A stretch of 64,000 nt of DNA from Acidovorax sp. NCPPB 3576 (GCF_028473605.1 NZ_CP097267.1:562501-626500), one strand, 5' to 3'; numbered from the stretch's first letter, positions 1 through 11,854 are shown. The notes: a model not told the origin generated them from the letters alone. Numbers and translations are program-made.

Positions 1-2036
<2,036 letters not shown>

Positions 2037-2152
2037 ATAACTTTGATCACCATTTGATCAAGTTGTTATGCCAAGTGACGCAGTCAAAATACAAGCTGAT
2101 TCCAAACTCTATGAATTCGCCGCCTTGATCACATCAAGGTAGCTCCAAGTTA

Positions 2153-2267
2153 TGCCTGATGACCATAGCAAGTTGGTACCACTCCTTCCCATCCCGAACA
2201 GGACAGTGAAACGACTTTGCGCCGATAATAGTGCGGGTTCCCGTGTGAAAGTAGGTCATCGTCAGGC
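2153..2267 (+). rRNA. 5S ribosomal RNA
   Basis: The 115-base length is normal, and the ends pair (TGCCTGATGACC with GGTCATCGTCAGGC). The internal block CCATCCCGAACAGGACAGTG is the conserved 5S core. It follows the 23S after a 116-base spacer (2037-2152) that holds no tRNA but has short inverted repeats around GATCACC/TTGATCA and CTTGATCACATCAAG, probably processing stems. The ends are estimated from the helix I pairing. Confidence 0.96.
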
Positions 2268-2280
2268 TCTTACAGCCCAA

Positions 2281-2320
2281 AGCGCCCCGACATCCAACGA
2301 TGTCGGGGCGCTTTGCTTTT
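2281..2320 (+). terminator. Rho-independent terminator of the rRNA operon
   Basis: A perfect 14-bp GC-rich stem (2281-2294 with 2299-2312) closes a CAAC loop and is followed by TTGCTTTT. It lies 13 bases after the 5S end, as expected for the rrn operon terminator. Confidence 0.93.
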
Positions 2321-2558
2321 GGGGAATGAAATCCTCTCCTGTAAAACATCGCTCACTCTATTCGGCTTGATTGACCAGCCCCCAGTCAGGCATTCCCTTC
2401 ACTTGGGTCCAAGCGTTGATAACGCTTTGCATGGCCAATTCGGCGCTGTTCATCGGCCCAAGGCAGTGGACGAAGCCGCAACTCGCTGCCCCTCCAATAA
2501 GCCAGCCCCCCCATCCCCGCCCACTCAATCCGCTCCAGGCCCGGCGGATACGCTACGA

Positions 2559-2573
2559 TTGACGTTACGTCAA
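2559..2573 (+). promoter_or_regulatory. LiuR-like operator upstream of liuR
   Basis: TTGACGTTACGTCAA is a perfect 7-bp inverted repeat around a central T, followed by a further CGTC half. It closely resembles the palindromic sites of LiuR-type MerR regulators in proteobacteria (family knowledge) and the second site at 3056-3076. It lies 76 bases before the liuR start, suggesting autoregulation. The rest of 2321-2649 shows no convincing gene; the ORFs there overlap each other and resemble nothing known. Confidence 0.75.
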
Positions 2574-2649
2574 CGTCAGCAAACCCTCCCCACCACGGCA
2601 GCCCGCTGACAGGGATGGGTCTCAACTCCACGAGTCTCCCCCACCTCCT

Positions 2650-3048
2650 ATGGCCGCCAACACCTACACCATCAGCGACCTCGCCAAAGAGTTCGACCTC
2701 ACCACCCGCGCCATGCGCTTCTATGAAGACATGGGGCTCCTGCAACCCGAACGCACCGGACCTGGCGCTCGAACTCGCATCTACACCGCCCGCGATCGGA
2801 CTCGGTTGCGGCTCACCCTGCGGGCAAAACGCCTGGGTCTTTCGCTGACTGAGGCGAAGGAAATCATCGATCTCTACGACAGCCCCAGGGACACGGGCGT
2901 GCAGCTCCGCAAATTTCTGGATGTGCTGGCGGGCCACCGCAAGCAGTTGGAAGCCCAGATGGCCGATCTTCAGGCGAATCTTGAGGAGGTGCGGGAGCAT
3001 GAAAAGGAAGCGCGAGCACTTCTCCTCAAGGCAGACAAGAAGAAATAG
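2650..3048 (+). CDS. liuR: LiuR, MerR-family regulator of leucine/isovalerate catabolism
   Basis: The 132-residue product has an N-terminal MerR winged HTH (YTISDLAKEFDLTTRAMRFY, residues 6-25, then YEDMGLLQPER), an arginine-rich wing and a C-terminal dimerising coiled coil (about 85-120) with no cysteine cluster. The lack of metal-binding cysteines fits LiuR/PbrR-unrelated MerR proteins that sense acyl-CoA. It is flanked by two ACGT-rich palindromes and lies directly before liuA, which is the usual place for LiuR. The ATG at 2650 has a weak ribosome binding site. Gene identity rests on motif plus context. Confidence 0.88.
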   Translation: MAANTYTISDLAKEFDLTTRAMRFYEDMGLLQPERTGPGARTRIYTARDRTRLRLTLRAKRLGLSLTEAKEIIDLYDSPRDTGVQLRKFLDVLAGHRKQLEAQMADLQANLEEVREHEKEARALLLKADKKK

Positions 3049-3055
3049 GCCATAA

Positions 3056-3076
3056 TTGACGTTTACGTAAACGTAA
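3056..3076 (+). promoter_or_regulatory. LiuR-like operator before the thioesterase-liuA genes
   Basis: The core ACGTTTACGTAAACGT at 3059-3074 is a perfect 16-bp palindrome, extended by TTG on the left and AA on the right. It sits 12 bases before the thioesterase start, so the transcription start may be very close or the site may lie between promoter elements, as MerR-type activators prefer. Same half-site (TTGACGT) as at 2559-2573. Confidence 0.8.
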
Positions 3077-3088
3077 TGCAGCCAAGCC

Positions 3089-3550
3089 ATGCCGACCACG
3101 CTGTCTGACCTTGCTCACCCCGACCATGTGCAACGCGTTTCCCAAAGTTTTGCGCTTCAGGGCGCGATGCGCACTTTGGGTGCGTATCTGGGGCGCATCG
3201 CCCCAGGCGAGGTGGACATCGAACTGGACTGGGCTCCATCGCTGACGCAGCAGCATGGTTTTTTGCATGCGGGAATGGTGTCTGCCGCGCTCGATTCCGC
3301 CTGTGGATACGCGGCCTTCACCTTGATGCCCGATGAGGCCGCGGTGTTGACGGTCGAGTTCAAGATCAACCTTCTCGCGCCAGCGCGCGGCCCGGGTTTT
3401 CGAATGGAAGGCCGTGTCATCAAGCCCGGTCGAACCATTACCGTGTGCGAGGGCCGCGCCTACGGCATTGACGGCAGCCAGGAAAAACTCATCGCTACCA
3501 TGGGTTGCACGCTCATGTCCGTCATCGGGCGCGATGGTGTCACCGGCTGA
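3089..3550 (+). CDS. PaaI-like hotdog-fold acyl-CoA thioesterase
   Basis: The 153-residue product has the single hotdog domain of the PaaI/YdiI family: HGFLHAGMVSAALDSACGYA (about 56-75) carries the HGG-like helix motif with the acidic residue expected for catalysis, followed by VEFKINLLAPARG. Such enzymes hydrolyse acyl-CoA to acid and CoA. Its position between the LiuR operator and liuA suggests it is co-transcribed with liuA (37-base gap) and may relieve acyl-CoA build-up during leucine breakdown. The substrate is not readable from sequence. Confidence 0.85.
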   Translation: MPTTLSDLAHPDHVQRVSQSFALQGAMRTLGAYLGRIAPGEVDIELDWAPSLTQQHGFLHAGMVSAALDSACGYAAFTLMPDEAAVLTVEFKINLLAPARGPGFRMEGRVIKPGRTITVCEGRAYGIDGSQEKLIATMGCTLMSVIGRDGVTG

Positions 3551-3587
3551 ACTTCTTCTTCACTGATTCCAAGAACAGGAGACTTCC

Positions 3588-4775
3588 ATGACCATCGCCA
3601 GCCTTCCCGGCCTGAATTTCCAATTGGGCGAAGACATCGACGCGTTGCGCGATGCCGTACGCGACTTTGCACAGGCCGAGATCGCACCGCGTTCCGCAGA
3701 GATTGATCGCACCGACCAGTTCCCCATGGACCTCTGGCGCAAGATGGGCGAGCTGGGCGTGCTCGGCATCACCGTGCCGGAGGCGTACGGCGGTGCACAC
3801 ATGGGGTATCTCGCGCACATGGTAGCGATGGAGGAAATTTCCCGCGCCAGCGCATCGGTGGGCTTGTCCTATGGCGCCCACAGCAACCTGTGCGTGAACC
3901 AGATCAACCGCAACGGTTCCGAAGAGCAAAAGCGCAAGTACCTGCCCGGCCTGATCAGCGGCGAGCATGTGGGAGCGCTGGCCATGAGCGAGCCGGGCGC
4001 CGGCTCCGATGTGATCAGCATGAAGCTCAAGGCCGAGGACAAAGGTGGCTACTACCTGCTCAACGGCACCAAGATGTGGATCACCAACGGCCCGGACGCC
4101 GACACGCTGGTGGTTTACGCCAAGACGGAACCCGAACTGGGCGCGCGCGGCGTCACGGCCTTCCTGATCGAAAAGGGAATGAAGGGCTTCAGCATTGCGC
4201 AAAAGCTCGACAAGCTTGGCATGCGGGGAAGCCACACGGGCGAGTTGGTGTTCGAGAACGTTGAAGTTCCGGCAAGCCAGGTCCTGGGCATCGTCAACGG
4301 TGGTGCCAAGGTGCTCATGAGCGGGCTCGACTACGAACGGGCGGTGCTGACCGGCGGACCGCTGGGGATCATGCAGTCCGTCATGGACAACGTGGTGCCC
4401 TACATCCACGACCGCAAGCAGTTCGGCCAGAGCATCGGCGAGTTCCAGCTGATCCAGGGCAAGGTGGCCGACATGTACACGGTGCTGCAGGCCGGCCGTT
4501 CGTTTGCCTACACCGTGGCGAAGAACCTCGACATGCTGGGCGCCGACCACGTGCGCCAAGTGCGCAAAGACTGCGCGTCCGTCATCTTGTGGTGCGCCGA
4601 AAAGGCCACCTGGATGGCCGGTGAGGGCGTGCAGATCTTCGGTGGAAACGGTTATATCAACGAATACCCCTTGGGACGCCTATGGAGAGATGCAAAACTC
4701 TACGAGATCGGGGCCGGCACCAGCGAAATTCGCCGTATGCTAATCGGCCGCGAATTGTTCGCGGAAACATGCTGA
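3588..4775 (+). CDS. liuA: Isovaleryl-CoA dehydrogenase
   Basis: A 395-residue FAD acyl-CoA dehydrogenase that oxidises isovaleryl-CoA to 3-methylcrotonyl-CoA, passing electrons to ETF. N-terminal helical domain, signature [10 protein letters not shown] (133-142), middle beta domain and C-terminal helical domain with [11 protein letters not shown]. The catalytic glutamate is at the isovaleryl-CoA-type position, E250 in GLDYERAVL, while the usual C-terminal YEGTS site reads YEIGAGTS, without the glutamate. That pair of features separates isovaleryl-CoA dehydrogenases from medium- and short-chain enzymes. The ATG follows an AGGAGA ribosome binding site. Confidence 0.95.
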   Translation: MTIASLPGLNFQLGEDIDALRDAVRDFAQAEIAPRSAEIDRTDQFPMDLWRKMGELGVLGITVPEAYGGAHMGYLAHMVAMEEISRASASVGLSYGAHSNLCVNQINRNGSEEQKRKYLPGLISGEHVGALAMSEPGAGSDVISMKLKAEDKGGYYLLNGTKMWITNGPDADTLVVYAKTEPELGARGVTAFLIEKGMKGFSIAQKLDKLGMRGSHTGELVFENVEVPASQVLGIVNGGAKVLMSGLDYERAVLTGGPLGIMQSVMDNVVPYIHDRKQFGQSIGEFQLIQGKVADMYTVLQAGRSFAYTVAKNLDMLGADHVRQVRKDCASVILWCAEKATWMAGEGVQIFGGNGYINEYPLGRLWRDAKLYEIGAGTSEIRRMLIGRELFAETC

Positions 4776-4804
4776 TTTGTTGAACAATCTTCGAAAGAAC
4801 TGAC

Positions 4805-5467
4805 ATGGCCGTTCCAGACATCGAACAACTTTTTGTCCATAACCGTGCATGGGCAGCTCAGATGGAGCGGGAGCGTCCCGGGTTTTTCACTGGCCTCATG
4901 GCGCAGCAAAAGCCCAAGTACATGTGGGTCGGCTGTTCCGACAGCCGCGTGCCGGCCAACCAGATCACCGGGCTGGAGCCGGGCGAGGTGTTCGTGCACC
5001 GCAACGTGGCCAACGTGGTGGTGCCCACCGATCTGAACTGCCTCTCCACCATCCAGTACGCGGTTGATCAACTGCGCGTCGAACATCTGATGGTGGTCGG
5101 CCACTACGGTTGCGGCGGCGTGCTGGCCGCGCTGCAGGATGTGCGCGTGGGCCTGGCGGACAACTGGATCCGCCACGTGAAGGATGTGCGCGACCGCCAC
5201 CGTGAACTCATTGCCGCAACGCCGGAGCAGTGGCGCCACGACGTGCTGTGCGAACTCAATGCCATCGAGCAGGTGATGAACATCGCGCAGACCACTGTGA
5301 TGCTCGATGCCTGGGCGAGCGGCCAGAATGTCACGCTGCACGCCTGGTGCTACGGTCTCAAGGACGGGCTGATCAAGAACCTGAACCTGGAGGTCTCCGG
5401 CACCGAAGGCCTCGACGCGCTCTACCAGGCAGCCGTTGCCGGAATCGCGGCCATCCGCCGCGAGTAA
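4805..5467 (+). CDS. can: Beta-class carbonic anhydrase
   Basis: The 220-residue product has all beta-carbonic-anhydrase residues: C44, D46 and R48 in GCSDSRVP, and H100 and C103 in GHYGCGGV, which bind zinc. It interconverts CO2 and bicarbonate in the cytoplasm. The position 29 bases after liuA makes sense because methylcrotonyl-CoA carboxylase (liuB/liuD, further along) consumes bicarbonate; this link is inference. The length matches the E. coli Can type. Confidence 0.95.
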   Translation: MAVPDIEQLFVHNRAWAAQMERERPGFFTGLMAQQKPKYMWVGCSDSRVPANQITGLEPGEVFVHRNVANVVVPTDLNCLSTIQYAVDQLRVEHLMVVGHYGCGGVLAALQDVRVGLADNWIRHVKDVRDRHRELIAATPEQWRHDVLCELNAIEQVMNIAQTTVMLDAWASGQNVTLHAWCYGLKDGLIKNLNLEVSGTEGLDALYQAAVAGIAAIRRE

Positions 5468-5495
5468 GCCCGCTCCTTTTCGCAGGACGCAGCCC

Positions 5496-7307
5496 ATGTT
5501 TCCCCAGCGACTGGACTCGCCCCACGCTTACGCGATCGCCAAGGCGATGATGGATGGCTTCAACCGCCACTATCAGCTGTTCCGCTCGGAATCCGCTCGC
5601 GCCAAGCACCGGTTCGAGACAGCCGACTGGCATGGGCAACAGCGGGCCCAGCGGGAGCGAATCGAGTTCTACGATCTGCGCGTGAAGGAATGCGTGCGGC
5701 GGCTGGACAAGGAGTTCCACGCGGGCGAGCAGCCCATGGACGTGTGGCACCAGGTCAAGCTGCACTACATCGGCCTGCTCGTGGACCACCACCAGCCCGA
5801 GCTGGCCGAGACGTTCTTCAACTCGGTCACGACGAAGATCCTGCACCGCACGCACTTCCACAACGACTTCATCTTCGTGCGGCCGGCCGTGAGCACGGAG
5901 TACATCGAAAACGAGGAGCCGGCCGCCCGGCCGACCTACCGCGCCTATTACCCGTCGCCAGAGACACTGCACGAAACGTTGATCCGGATCGTGGATAACT
6001 TCCAGCTGCAGAGCGAGTTCGAAGACCTGGACCGCGATACACGCCATGTGCTGGCCGCCCTCCAGCAGCGCCTGGGGCCACACACCAAGCTGCGCGCCAA
6101 TTTCCAGGTGCAGGTGCTGTCGGGCCTGTTCTATCGCAACAAGGGCGCCTACCTGGTGGGCAAGGTGATCAACGGCTTCAACGAACTGGCGTTCGCCCTG
6201 CCCATCCTGCACGGCAGCGCGGGCCGCCTGGTGATCGATGCGGCCCTGTTCGGCGAAGACGACCTGCAGATGCTGTTCAGCTTCGCGCGGGCGTATTTCA
6301 TGGTGGACATGGAAATCCCGAGCGCCTACGTGCAGTTCCTGCGCAGCCTGATGCCGCGCAAGCCCCGGGCCGAGCTGTACAACGCGCTGGGCCTGGCCAA
6401 GCAGGGCAAGACGCTGTTCTACCGCGACTTCCTGCACCACCTGCGCTATTCCAGCGACCGCTTTCGCATCGCGCCAGGCATCAAGGGCATGGTGATGCTG
6501 GTGTTCGACCTGCCGAGCTTTCCGTTCGTGTTCAAGCTCATCAAGGATTACTACCCGCCTCAAAAGGACACCACGCGCGAGCAGATCAAATCCAAGTACC
6601 TGCTGGTCAAGCAGCACGACCGCGTGGGCCGCATGGCCGATACGCTGGAATACAGCGAGGTGGCCTTTCCGCGCGAGCGATTCGAGGACGGGTTGATCGC
6701 CGAGATCGAGAAATTCGCCCCGAGCCAGCTGGAGATCAGCGACCGCGACGGCGACGGCCAGACCGAAGTCATCATCAAGCACCTGTACATCGAGCGGCGG
6801 ATGATTCCGCTCAACATCTACCTGCAGGAGGCCTTCGATGCCGGTCTGCACGACGCGCGTGCGCGCCAGCAGATGGAGCGCAGCGTGGTCGAGTACGGCA
6901 ACGCCATCAAGGACCTGGTGGCCGCCAACATCTTTCCCGGCGACATGCTGTGGAAGAACTTCGGCGTGACGCGCAACGGCAAGGTGGTGTTCTACGATTA
7001 CGACGAGATCGAATACCTCACCGATTGCCAGTTCCGCCGCGTGCCCGCGGCGCGCAACGAAGAGGACGAGATGAGCGGCGAGGTCTGGTACGCAGTGGGC
7101 CCGCGCGACGTGTTCCCGGAAACCTTCGGCCCCTTTCTGCTCGGCAACGATGCGGTGCGCGAGGTGTTCATGCGCCACCACGCCGACCTGCTGGATGCAG
7201 ACTTCTGGCAGTCGCACAAAGAGCGCATCCAGGCGGGCCATGTGCACGACGTCTTTCCCTACGACAAGGAGCGGCGCTTCTCGCCCCAGGCCGCACCGCC
7301 TTCCTGA
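5496..7307 (+). CDS. aceK: Isocitrate dehydrogenase kinase/phosphatase
   Basis: The 603-residue product is AceK, which phosphorylates and dephosphorylates isocitrate dehydrogenase to direct carbon to the glyoxylate shunt. The nucleotide-binding block [20 protein letters not shown] lies near 330-350, and the active-site block [20 protein letters not shown] near 487-506 holds the catalytic residues. The ATG at 5496 is chosen over an upstream in-frame start at 5436 because it follows AGGACG and avoids overlapping the carbonic anhydrase gene. Regulation of the glyoxylate shunt fits acetyl-CoA production from leucine. Confidence 0.96.
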   Translation: MFPQRLDSPHAYAIAKAMMDGFNRHYQLFRSESARAKHRFETADWHGQQRAQRERIEFYDLRVKECVRRLDKEFHAGEQPMDVWHQVKLHYIGLLVDHHQPELAETFFNSVTTKILHRTHFHNDFIFVRPAVSTEYIENEEPAARPTYRAYYPSPETLHETLIRIVDNFQLQSEFEDLDRDTRHVLAALQQRLGPHTKLRANFQVQVLSGLFYRNKGAYLVGKVINGFNELAFALPILHGSAGRLVIDAALFGEDDLQMLFSFARAYFMVDMEIPSAYVQFLRSLMPRKPRAELYNALGLAKQGKTLFYRDFLHHLRYSSDRFRIAPGIKGMVMLVFDLPSFPFVFKLIKDYYPPQKDTTREQIKSKYLLVKQHDRVGRMADTLEYSEVAFPRERFEDGLIAEIEKFAPSQLEISDRDGDGQTEVIIKHLYIERRMIPLNIYLQEAFDAGLHDARARQQMERSVVEYGNAIKDLVAANIFPGDMLWKNFGVTRNGKVVFYDYDEIEYLTDCQFRRVPAARNEEDEMSGEVWYAVGPRDVFPETFGPFLLGNDAVREVFMRHHADLLDADFWQSHKERIQAGHVHDVFPYDKERRFSPQAAPPS

Positions 7308-7385
7308 GTACGGCCGTGGCCACCCCGTGGCCGTGTCCCTTCGGCTTTTACATCCCTTTCCCTTTTCAGCAGCAGGAGCAACAGC

Positions 7386-8570
7386 ATGAGCAGTGATTCC
7401 ATCGTCATCGTCGGTGCCGCGCGCACTCCCATGGGCGCCTTTCAAGGCGACTTCTCCAGCCTGGCGGCGCACGACCTTGGGGGCGTGGCCATCCGCGCCG
7501 CCGTCGAGCGTGCGGGCATCGCCCCGGAATCGGTGGATGAGGTGCTGTTCGGAAACTGCCTGATGGCCGGCCAGGGCCAGGCGCCCGCGCGCCAGGCGGG
7601 CTTCAAGGGTGGGCTGCCGCAGAGCGCCGGCGCCGTGACGCTGAGCAAGATGTGCGGTTCGGGCATGAAGGCCGCGATGTTCGCGCACGACCTGCTGCTG
7701 GCCGGCACGCACGACGTGATCGTCGCCGGCGGCATGGAGAGCATGACCAACGCGCCCTACCTGCTGCAAAAGGGCCGCGGCGGCTACCGCCTGGGCCACG
7801 ACCGCATCTTCGACCACATGATGCTCGACGGCCTGGAGGACGCTTACGAGCCCGGCCGCTCGATGGGCACCTTCGGCGAGGATTGCGCCGCCAAGTACCA
7901 ATTCACGCGCGAGCAGCAGGATGCCTTCGCCATGGCCAGCGTGCAGCGTGCCAAGGCGGCCAGCGACTCCGGCGCGTTCGCCGACGAGATCGCGCCGGTC
8001 ACGGTGAAGACCCGTGCGGGCGAGACCGTGGTGTCGGTGGACGAAGGTCCGGGCAAGGTCAAGCTGGACAAGATCCCGCAGCTCAAGCCCGCGTTCAAGA
8101 AGGACGGCACCATCACCGCCGCCTCCAGCTCCAGCATCAACGACGGCGCCGCGGCGCTGGTGATGATGCGCGAATCCACCGCCAAGAAGCTCGGGCGCCA
8201 GCCCATCGCCCGCATCGTGGCCCACGCCATGCACGCGCAGGCCCCGGAATGGTTCACCACCGCCCCGGTCGGCGCCACCCAGAAAGCCCTGAACAAGGCC
8301 GGCTGGAGCGTGCTGGACGTGGACCTGTGGGAGGTGAACGAGGCCTTTGCCGTGGTGCCCATGGCGCTCATGAAAGAGCTGAACGTGTCCCACGACATCG
8401 TCAACGTGAACGGCGGCGCCTGCGCCCTGGGCCACCCCATCGGCGCCAGCGGCGCCCGCATCATGGTCACGCTGATCCACGCGCTCAAGGCGCGCGGCAA
8501 GAAGCGCGGCCTGGCCACGTTGTGCATCGGCGGGGGCGAGGGCACGGCCCTCGCGCTGGAGCTGGTCTGA
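7386..8570 (+). CDS. Acetyl-CoA C-acetyltransferase (thiolase)
   Basis: A 394-residue biosynthetic/degradative thiolase. The nucleophile is C90 in KMCGSGMKA, the His is H350 in GHPIGASG, and the second Cys is C380 in CIGGGEG. It condenses two acetyl-CoA or cleaves acetoacetyl-CoA. In this context it can turn acetoacetyl-CoA from leucine into acetyl-CoA. Preceded by AGCAGGAGCAACAGC, which contains a good ribosome binding site. The 78-base gap after aceK and same orientation suggest one long transcription unit. Confidence 0.93.
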   Translation: MSSDSIVIVGAARTPMGAFQGDFSSLAAHDLGGVAIRAAVERAGIAPESVDEVLFGNCLMAGQGQAPARQAGFKGGLPQSAGAVTLSKMCGSGMKAAMFAHDLLLAGTHDVIVAGGMESMTNAPYLLQKGRGGYRLGHDRIFDHMMLDGLEDAYEPGRSMGTFGEDCAAKYQFTREQQDAFAMASVQRAKAASDSGAFADEIAPVTVKTRAGETVVSVDEGPGKVKLDKIPQLKPAFKKDGTITAASSSSINDGAAALVMMRESTAKKLGRQPIARIVAHAMHAQAPEWFTTAPVGATQKALNKAGWSVLDVDLWEVNEAFAVVPMALMKELNVSHDIVNVNGGACALGHPIGASGARIMVTLIHALKARGKKRGLATLCIGGGEGTALALELV

Positions 8571-8588
8571 TCGGGTGGCAGGTGAAAT

Positions 8589-8642
8589 GCTATAAAATTA
8601 ATAGCAATATGCCCTAGTTAATATTGCGGTGGAGGCCGATTT
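8589..8642 (+). repeat. Dispersed 54-bp repeat, intergenic copy 1
   Basis: A 17-base stem-loop (GCTATAAAATTAATAGC), then GCCCTAG at offset 22, and GGTGGAGGCC with GGCC at offset 45. The same spacing recurs at 23054, inside the UvrA gene at 61074 and 62800, and (reverse strand) in liuB at 34849. It is strikingly AT-rich compared with its surroundings. I recall such elements as common intergenic repeats of Comamonadaceae; their function is unknown. Confidence 0.8.
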
Positions 8643-8660
8643 GATACAAGGATTCAGGCA

Positions 8661-9332
8661 GTGACCCAGACCGTTCTCGTCATCGGCGCATCGCGCGGCA
8701 TCGGACTCGAATTCGTGCGGCAGTACCGCGAGGCCGGCCGGCGGGTGATCGCCACCGTGCGCGACACTCCGGGCCGCGATCGCGTGCAGGCCCTGGGCGC
8801 CGAGCCGATCCTCCTGGATGTGGCCGACCCGGCCAGCGTCAGCGGCCTGAGCCGGCAACTGGCCGGCGAAAGCTTCCATGTGGCGCTGTACGTGGCGGGC
8901 GTGATCCGCCGTCCCTCGGCGCTCACCCCGCCCACCCGCGAGGATTTCGATGCGGTCATGCACACCAACGTGCTGGGCGCCATGCAGGCGCTGCCGCAGG
9001 TCGCGCCCCAGGTGGCGCTGGCGGGCGGCACCTTCGCGTTCCTGTCGTCCACCATGTCGCTGATCGGCAGCGTGCCGGGCAGCGATTCGTGGCTGTACCG
9101 CACCAGCAAGGCCGCGCTGAACATGGCCGTGGCCGCGGCGCAGCACGACCATCCGCAGGCCACGCTCATCACGCTCGACCCGGGCTGGGTGCAGACCGAC
9201 ATGGGCGGCGTGGGCGCGGCGCTCACGCCCGAGGCCAGCGTGCGCGGCATGCGCGCTGTGCTGGCGGGCGTCACCCCGGCCGACCGGGGCCGGCTGCTGC
9301 ACCACGACGGCCGCCGGGCCGCGCACTGGTGA
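8661..9332 (+). CDS. Short-chain dehydrogenase/reductase
   Basis: A 223-residue Rossmann SDR: nucleotide motif GASRGIG (9-15), and a YxxxK active site in SWLYRTSKAA (about 145-154) preceded by the Ser strand FLSSTMS. Classical SDRs use NAD(P)H to reduce carbonyls or oxidise alcohols. It resembles the C-factor/CsgA-like subgroup in length and sequence order. The start is GTG at 8661. Its stop overlaps the next gene's GTG start (GTGA), indicating translational coupling. The substrate is unknown. Confidence 0.85.
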   Translation: MTQTVLVIGASRGIGLEFVRQYREAGRRVIATVRDTPGRDRVQALGAEPILLDVADPASVSGLSRQLAGESFHVALYVAGVIRRPSALTPPTREDFDAVMHTNVLGAMQALPQVAPQVALAGGTFAFLSSTMSLIGSVPGSDSWLYRTSKAALNMAVAAAQHDHPQATLITLDPGWVQTDMGGVGAALTPEASVRGMRAVLAGVTPADRGRLLHHDGRRAAHW

Positions 9333-10480
9333 CCGCCGCGACGCTGGAGGCCCCGCGCGGGGCGGCGGCGATCGCGCCCACCGCGCATAGCGCGAACCAT
9401 TTCAACCTGCTGCGCCTGGCGGCGGCCATCGCCGTGCTGCTGTCCCACGGCGAGTTCCTTTACCGGCTGACCTTGCCCGTGCCCTTTGCGGGGCACAGCC
9501 TGGGCTCGCTGGCGGTGTATTGCTTTTTCTTCATCAGCGGCTACCTCGTGTGCCAGAGCTGGGAGCGCGAGCCGGGCATCGGCGTGTTCTGGGCCAAGCG
9601 CGTGGCGCGCATCTTTCCCGGCCTGGTGGTGGCGACCGGATTCTCGGTGTTCGTGCTGGGCTGGGCCATGACGCATCTGCCCACGGCGCAGTACTGGTCC
9701 GATGCCCGCACCTGGATCAATTTTTTCAACAACGCCGCGGGGCTGGCCTTCATGCAGGTGCTGCCGGGCGTGTTCGAGAACAACCCGTTCGCCAAATCGG
9801 TGAACGGCTCGCTGTGGACGATTCGTTACGAGCTGCTGATGTACCTGCTGCTGTCGATGGCGGGCGTGGCGGGATGGACGCGGCGGCGCTGGGTGTATCC
9901 CGTGGCCGCGGTACTCATGGCGGTGTCCTGGCAGTGGGCGCGGGTGGCCGGCTGGGATGCCTGGGTCGATGCCGGGCCGCGGTGGCTCACGGCGTTCTTC
10001 CATTTGTTCCACTGGGCCGAGGTGTCTGGCTTCGGCGTGGTGTTCCTGCTCGGCTGCACCTTCGCGGCCTATCGCGTGCGCAGCGGCCCGTGGCTGCTGG
10101 CGCTGGCCGTGCTGGGCGGCGCTCTGGCGTTGTTCACGCCGCAGGCGTGGAGCGTGCAGATCGGCGTGTGGGTCCTGGTGGCGGCCGGCACCTTCTGGGC
10201 CGCGCACGTGGGCGGCGGCCGCTCGGGGGGCTGGCTGCGGGAAGACCTGTCCTATGGCGTCTACATCTACGCGTTCCCGATCCAGCAGGCCGTGACCGAA
10301 ATCGGCCTGCAGCGCGGCTGGAGCCTGGCAGTGTGCATCGCGGTGTCGCTTGCGCTCACGCTGGCCATGGCCGCGTTCTCGTGGTTTTGCATCGAAAAAC
10401 CGGGCGTTCGCCACGGCCGCCGCGTGGTCGAGTGGCTGTCGCGCCGGCGCAGCCTGGGCGTGCAGGGCGCGGCGGTGTGA
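9329..10480 (+). CDS. Acyltransferase 3 family membrane protein
   Basis: A 383-residue integral membrane protein with about ten hydrophobic segments. NLLRLAAAIAVLLSHGEF near the N-terminus is the acyltransferase-3 opening motif with its catalytic-type histidine, and NGSLWTIRYELLMYLLL is the second family motif. Such enzymes O-acylate sugars or lipids at the inner membrane. The start is taken as GTG 9329, overlapping the SDR stop; a longer ORF from 9089 would run through the SDR gene and is rejected. The acceptor is unknown. Confidence 0.85.
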   Translation: MTAATLEAPRGAAAIAPTAHSANHFNLLRLAAAIAVLLSHGEFLYRLTLPVPFAGHSLGSLAVYCFFFISGYLVCQSWEREPGIGVFWAKRVARIFPGLVVATGFSVFVLGWAMTHLPTAQYWSDARTWINFFNNAAGLAFMQVLPGVFENNPFAKSVNGSLWTIRYELLMYLLLSMAGVAGWTRRRWVYPVAAVLMAVSWQWARVAGWDAWVDAGPRWLTAFFHLFHWAEVSGFGVVFLLGCTFAAYRVRSGPWLLALAVLGGALALFTPQAWSVQIGVWVLVAAGTFWAAHVGGGRSGGWLREDLSYGVYIYAFPIQQAVTEIGLQRGWSLAVCIAVSLALTLAMAAFSWFCIEKPGVRHGRRVVEWLSRRRSLGVQGAAV

Positions 10481-10568
10481 CCGGCCTGTGCCGGTTTGCA
10501 AGGCAGCGCCTTGCCCCGATCTTTAAGGCTTCATCCAGCCATTTCTTTCGACGACGGAGACAAAAAGC

Positions 10569-11699
10569 ATGCTGTTGAACCAAGACCAGGAAATGATCCG
10601 CGACGCGGTGCGCGACTTCGCCCAGCGCGAGCTGTGGCCGCATGCGGCCCGCTGGGACCGCGAACACCACTTCCCCCGCGAGGCCCACCAGGGCCTGGCC
10701 GCGCTGGGCGCCTACGGCATCTGCGTGCCCGAGGAAGACGGCGGCGCGGGGCTCGACTACCTGACGCTCGCGCTGGTGCTGGAGGAGATCGCGGCCGGCG
10801 ACGGCGGCACCAGCACGACCATCAGCGTGACCAACTGCCCGGTGAACGCCATCCTCATGCGCTATGGCAACGCCGCGCAGAAGAAGGCCTGGCTCGCGCC
10901 GCTGGCGCAGGGCCGGATGCTGGGCGCGTTCTGCCTGACCGAGCCGCACGTGGGCTCGGACGCATCGGCCCTGCGCACGACGGCGGTGAAGGACGGCGAC
11001 GGCTACGTGATCAACGGCGTCAAGCAGTTCATCACCAGCGGCAAGAACGGCCACGTGGCCATTGTCATCGCGGTCACCGACAAGGGCGCGGGCAAGAAGG
11101 GTATGAGCGCTTTCCTGGTGCCCACCGATTCGCCGGGCTACACCGTCGCGCGGCTGGAGGACAAGCTCGGCCAGCACAGCAGCGACACGGCACAGATCCA
11201 GTTCGACCAGTGCCGCGTGCCGGCCGAAAACCTCATCGGCGCGGAGGGCGAGGGCTACAAGATCGCGCTCGGCGCGCTGGAGGGCGGGCGCATCGGCATC
11301 GCTGCGCAGAGCGTGGGCATGGCGCGCAGCGCGTTCGAGGCCGCGCTGGCGTATTCGAAGGAGCGCGAAAGCTTCGGCACGCCCATCTTCAACCACCAGG
11401 CGGTGGGCTTTCGACTGGCCGACTGCGCCACGCAGATCGAGGCCGCGCGCCAGCTCATCTGGCACGCGGCGGCGCTGCGCGATGCCGGCCGACCATGCTT
11501 GAAGGAGGCCGCCATGGCCAAGCTTTTTGCCAGCGAGATGGGCGAGCGCGTGTGCAGCGCGGCGATCCAGACGCTGGGCGGCTACGGCGTGGTGAACGAC
11601 TTTCCCGTGGAGCGCATCTACCGCGACGTGCGCGTATGCCAGATCTACGAAGGCACGAGCGACGTGCAGAAGATCATCATTCAGCGCGCGCTGGCCTGA
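10569..11699 (+). CDS. Acyl-CoA dehydrogenase
   Basis: A 376-residue FAD acyl-CoA dehydrogenase with TEPHVGSDAS (signature 1) and the catalytic glutamate at the classical C-terminal site, E361 in IYEGTSDVQ. It is thus of the short/medium-chain or branched-chain type, unlike liuA, whose base sits elsewhere. Well-placed ribosome binding site (ACGGAGACAAAAAGC). It ends the first block of catabolic genes; the effector-like island starts 155 bases downstream with its first PIP box. Confidence 0.92.
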   Translation: MLLNQDQEMIRDAVRDFAQRELWPHAARWDREHHFPREAHQGLAALGAYGICVPEEDGGAGLDYLTLALVLEEIAAGDGGTSTTISVTNCPVNAILMRYGNAAQKKAWLAPLAQGRMLGAFCLTEPHVGSDASALRTTAVKDGDGYVINGVKQFITSGKNGHVAIVIAVTDKGAGKKGMSAFLVPTDSPGYTVARLEDKLGQHSSDTAQIQFDQCRVPAENLIGAEGEGYKIALGALEGGRIGIAAQSVGMARSAFEAALAYSKERESFGTPIFNHQAVGFRLADCATQIEAARQLIWHAAALRDAGRPCLKEAAMAKLFASEMGERVCSAAIQTLGGYGVVNDFPVERIYRDVRVCQIYEGTSDVQKIIIQRALA

Positions 11700-11854
11700 C
11701 TTTGACCGTACAGGTGGTGGTGCATTGGCGCGACCATCCTCGCCGGGGCTGACTGCCCCATCAGGCGCGGCGGTTGATGGATTTCCGGCGCTGTGAGGGG
11801 GCGAGTGGTCCGGGCGTGCTATTCCTTCAAAGTCTAGAAAGACGGCCTGCATTT

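Noticed and set aside
2037..2152. Possible tRNA in the 23S-5S spacer
   Set aside because: No cloverleaf or CCA end; only short inverted repeats.
2386..3099. Minus-strand frame of 237 codons across liuR
   Set aside because: Opposite strand of a clear MerR regulator; no recognisable domain.
5373..8480. Very long open frame on the minus strand (1035 codons) opposite carbonic anhydrase, aceK and thiolase
   Set aside because: Shadow of strong GC-rich genes on the plus strand; the translation is His/Arg/Ala/Gly/Val-rich with no domain.
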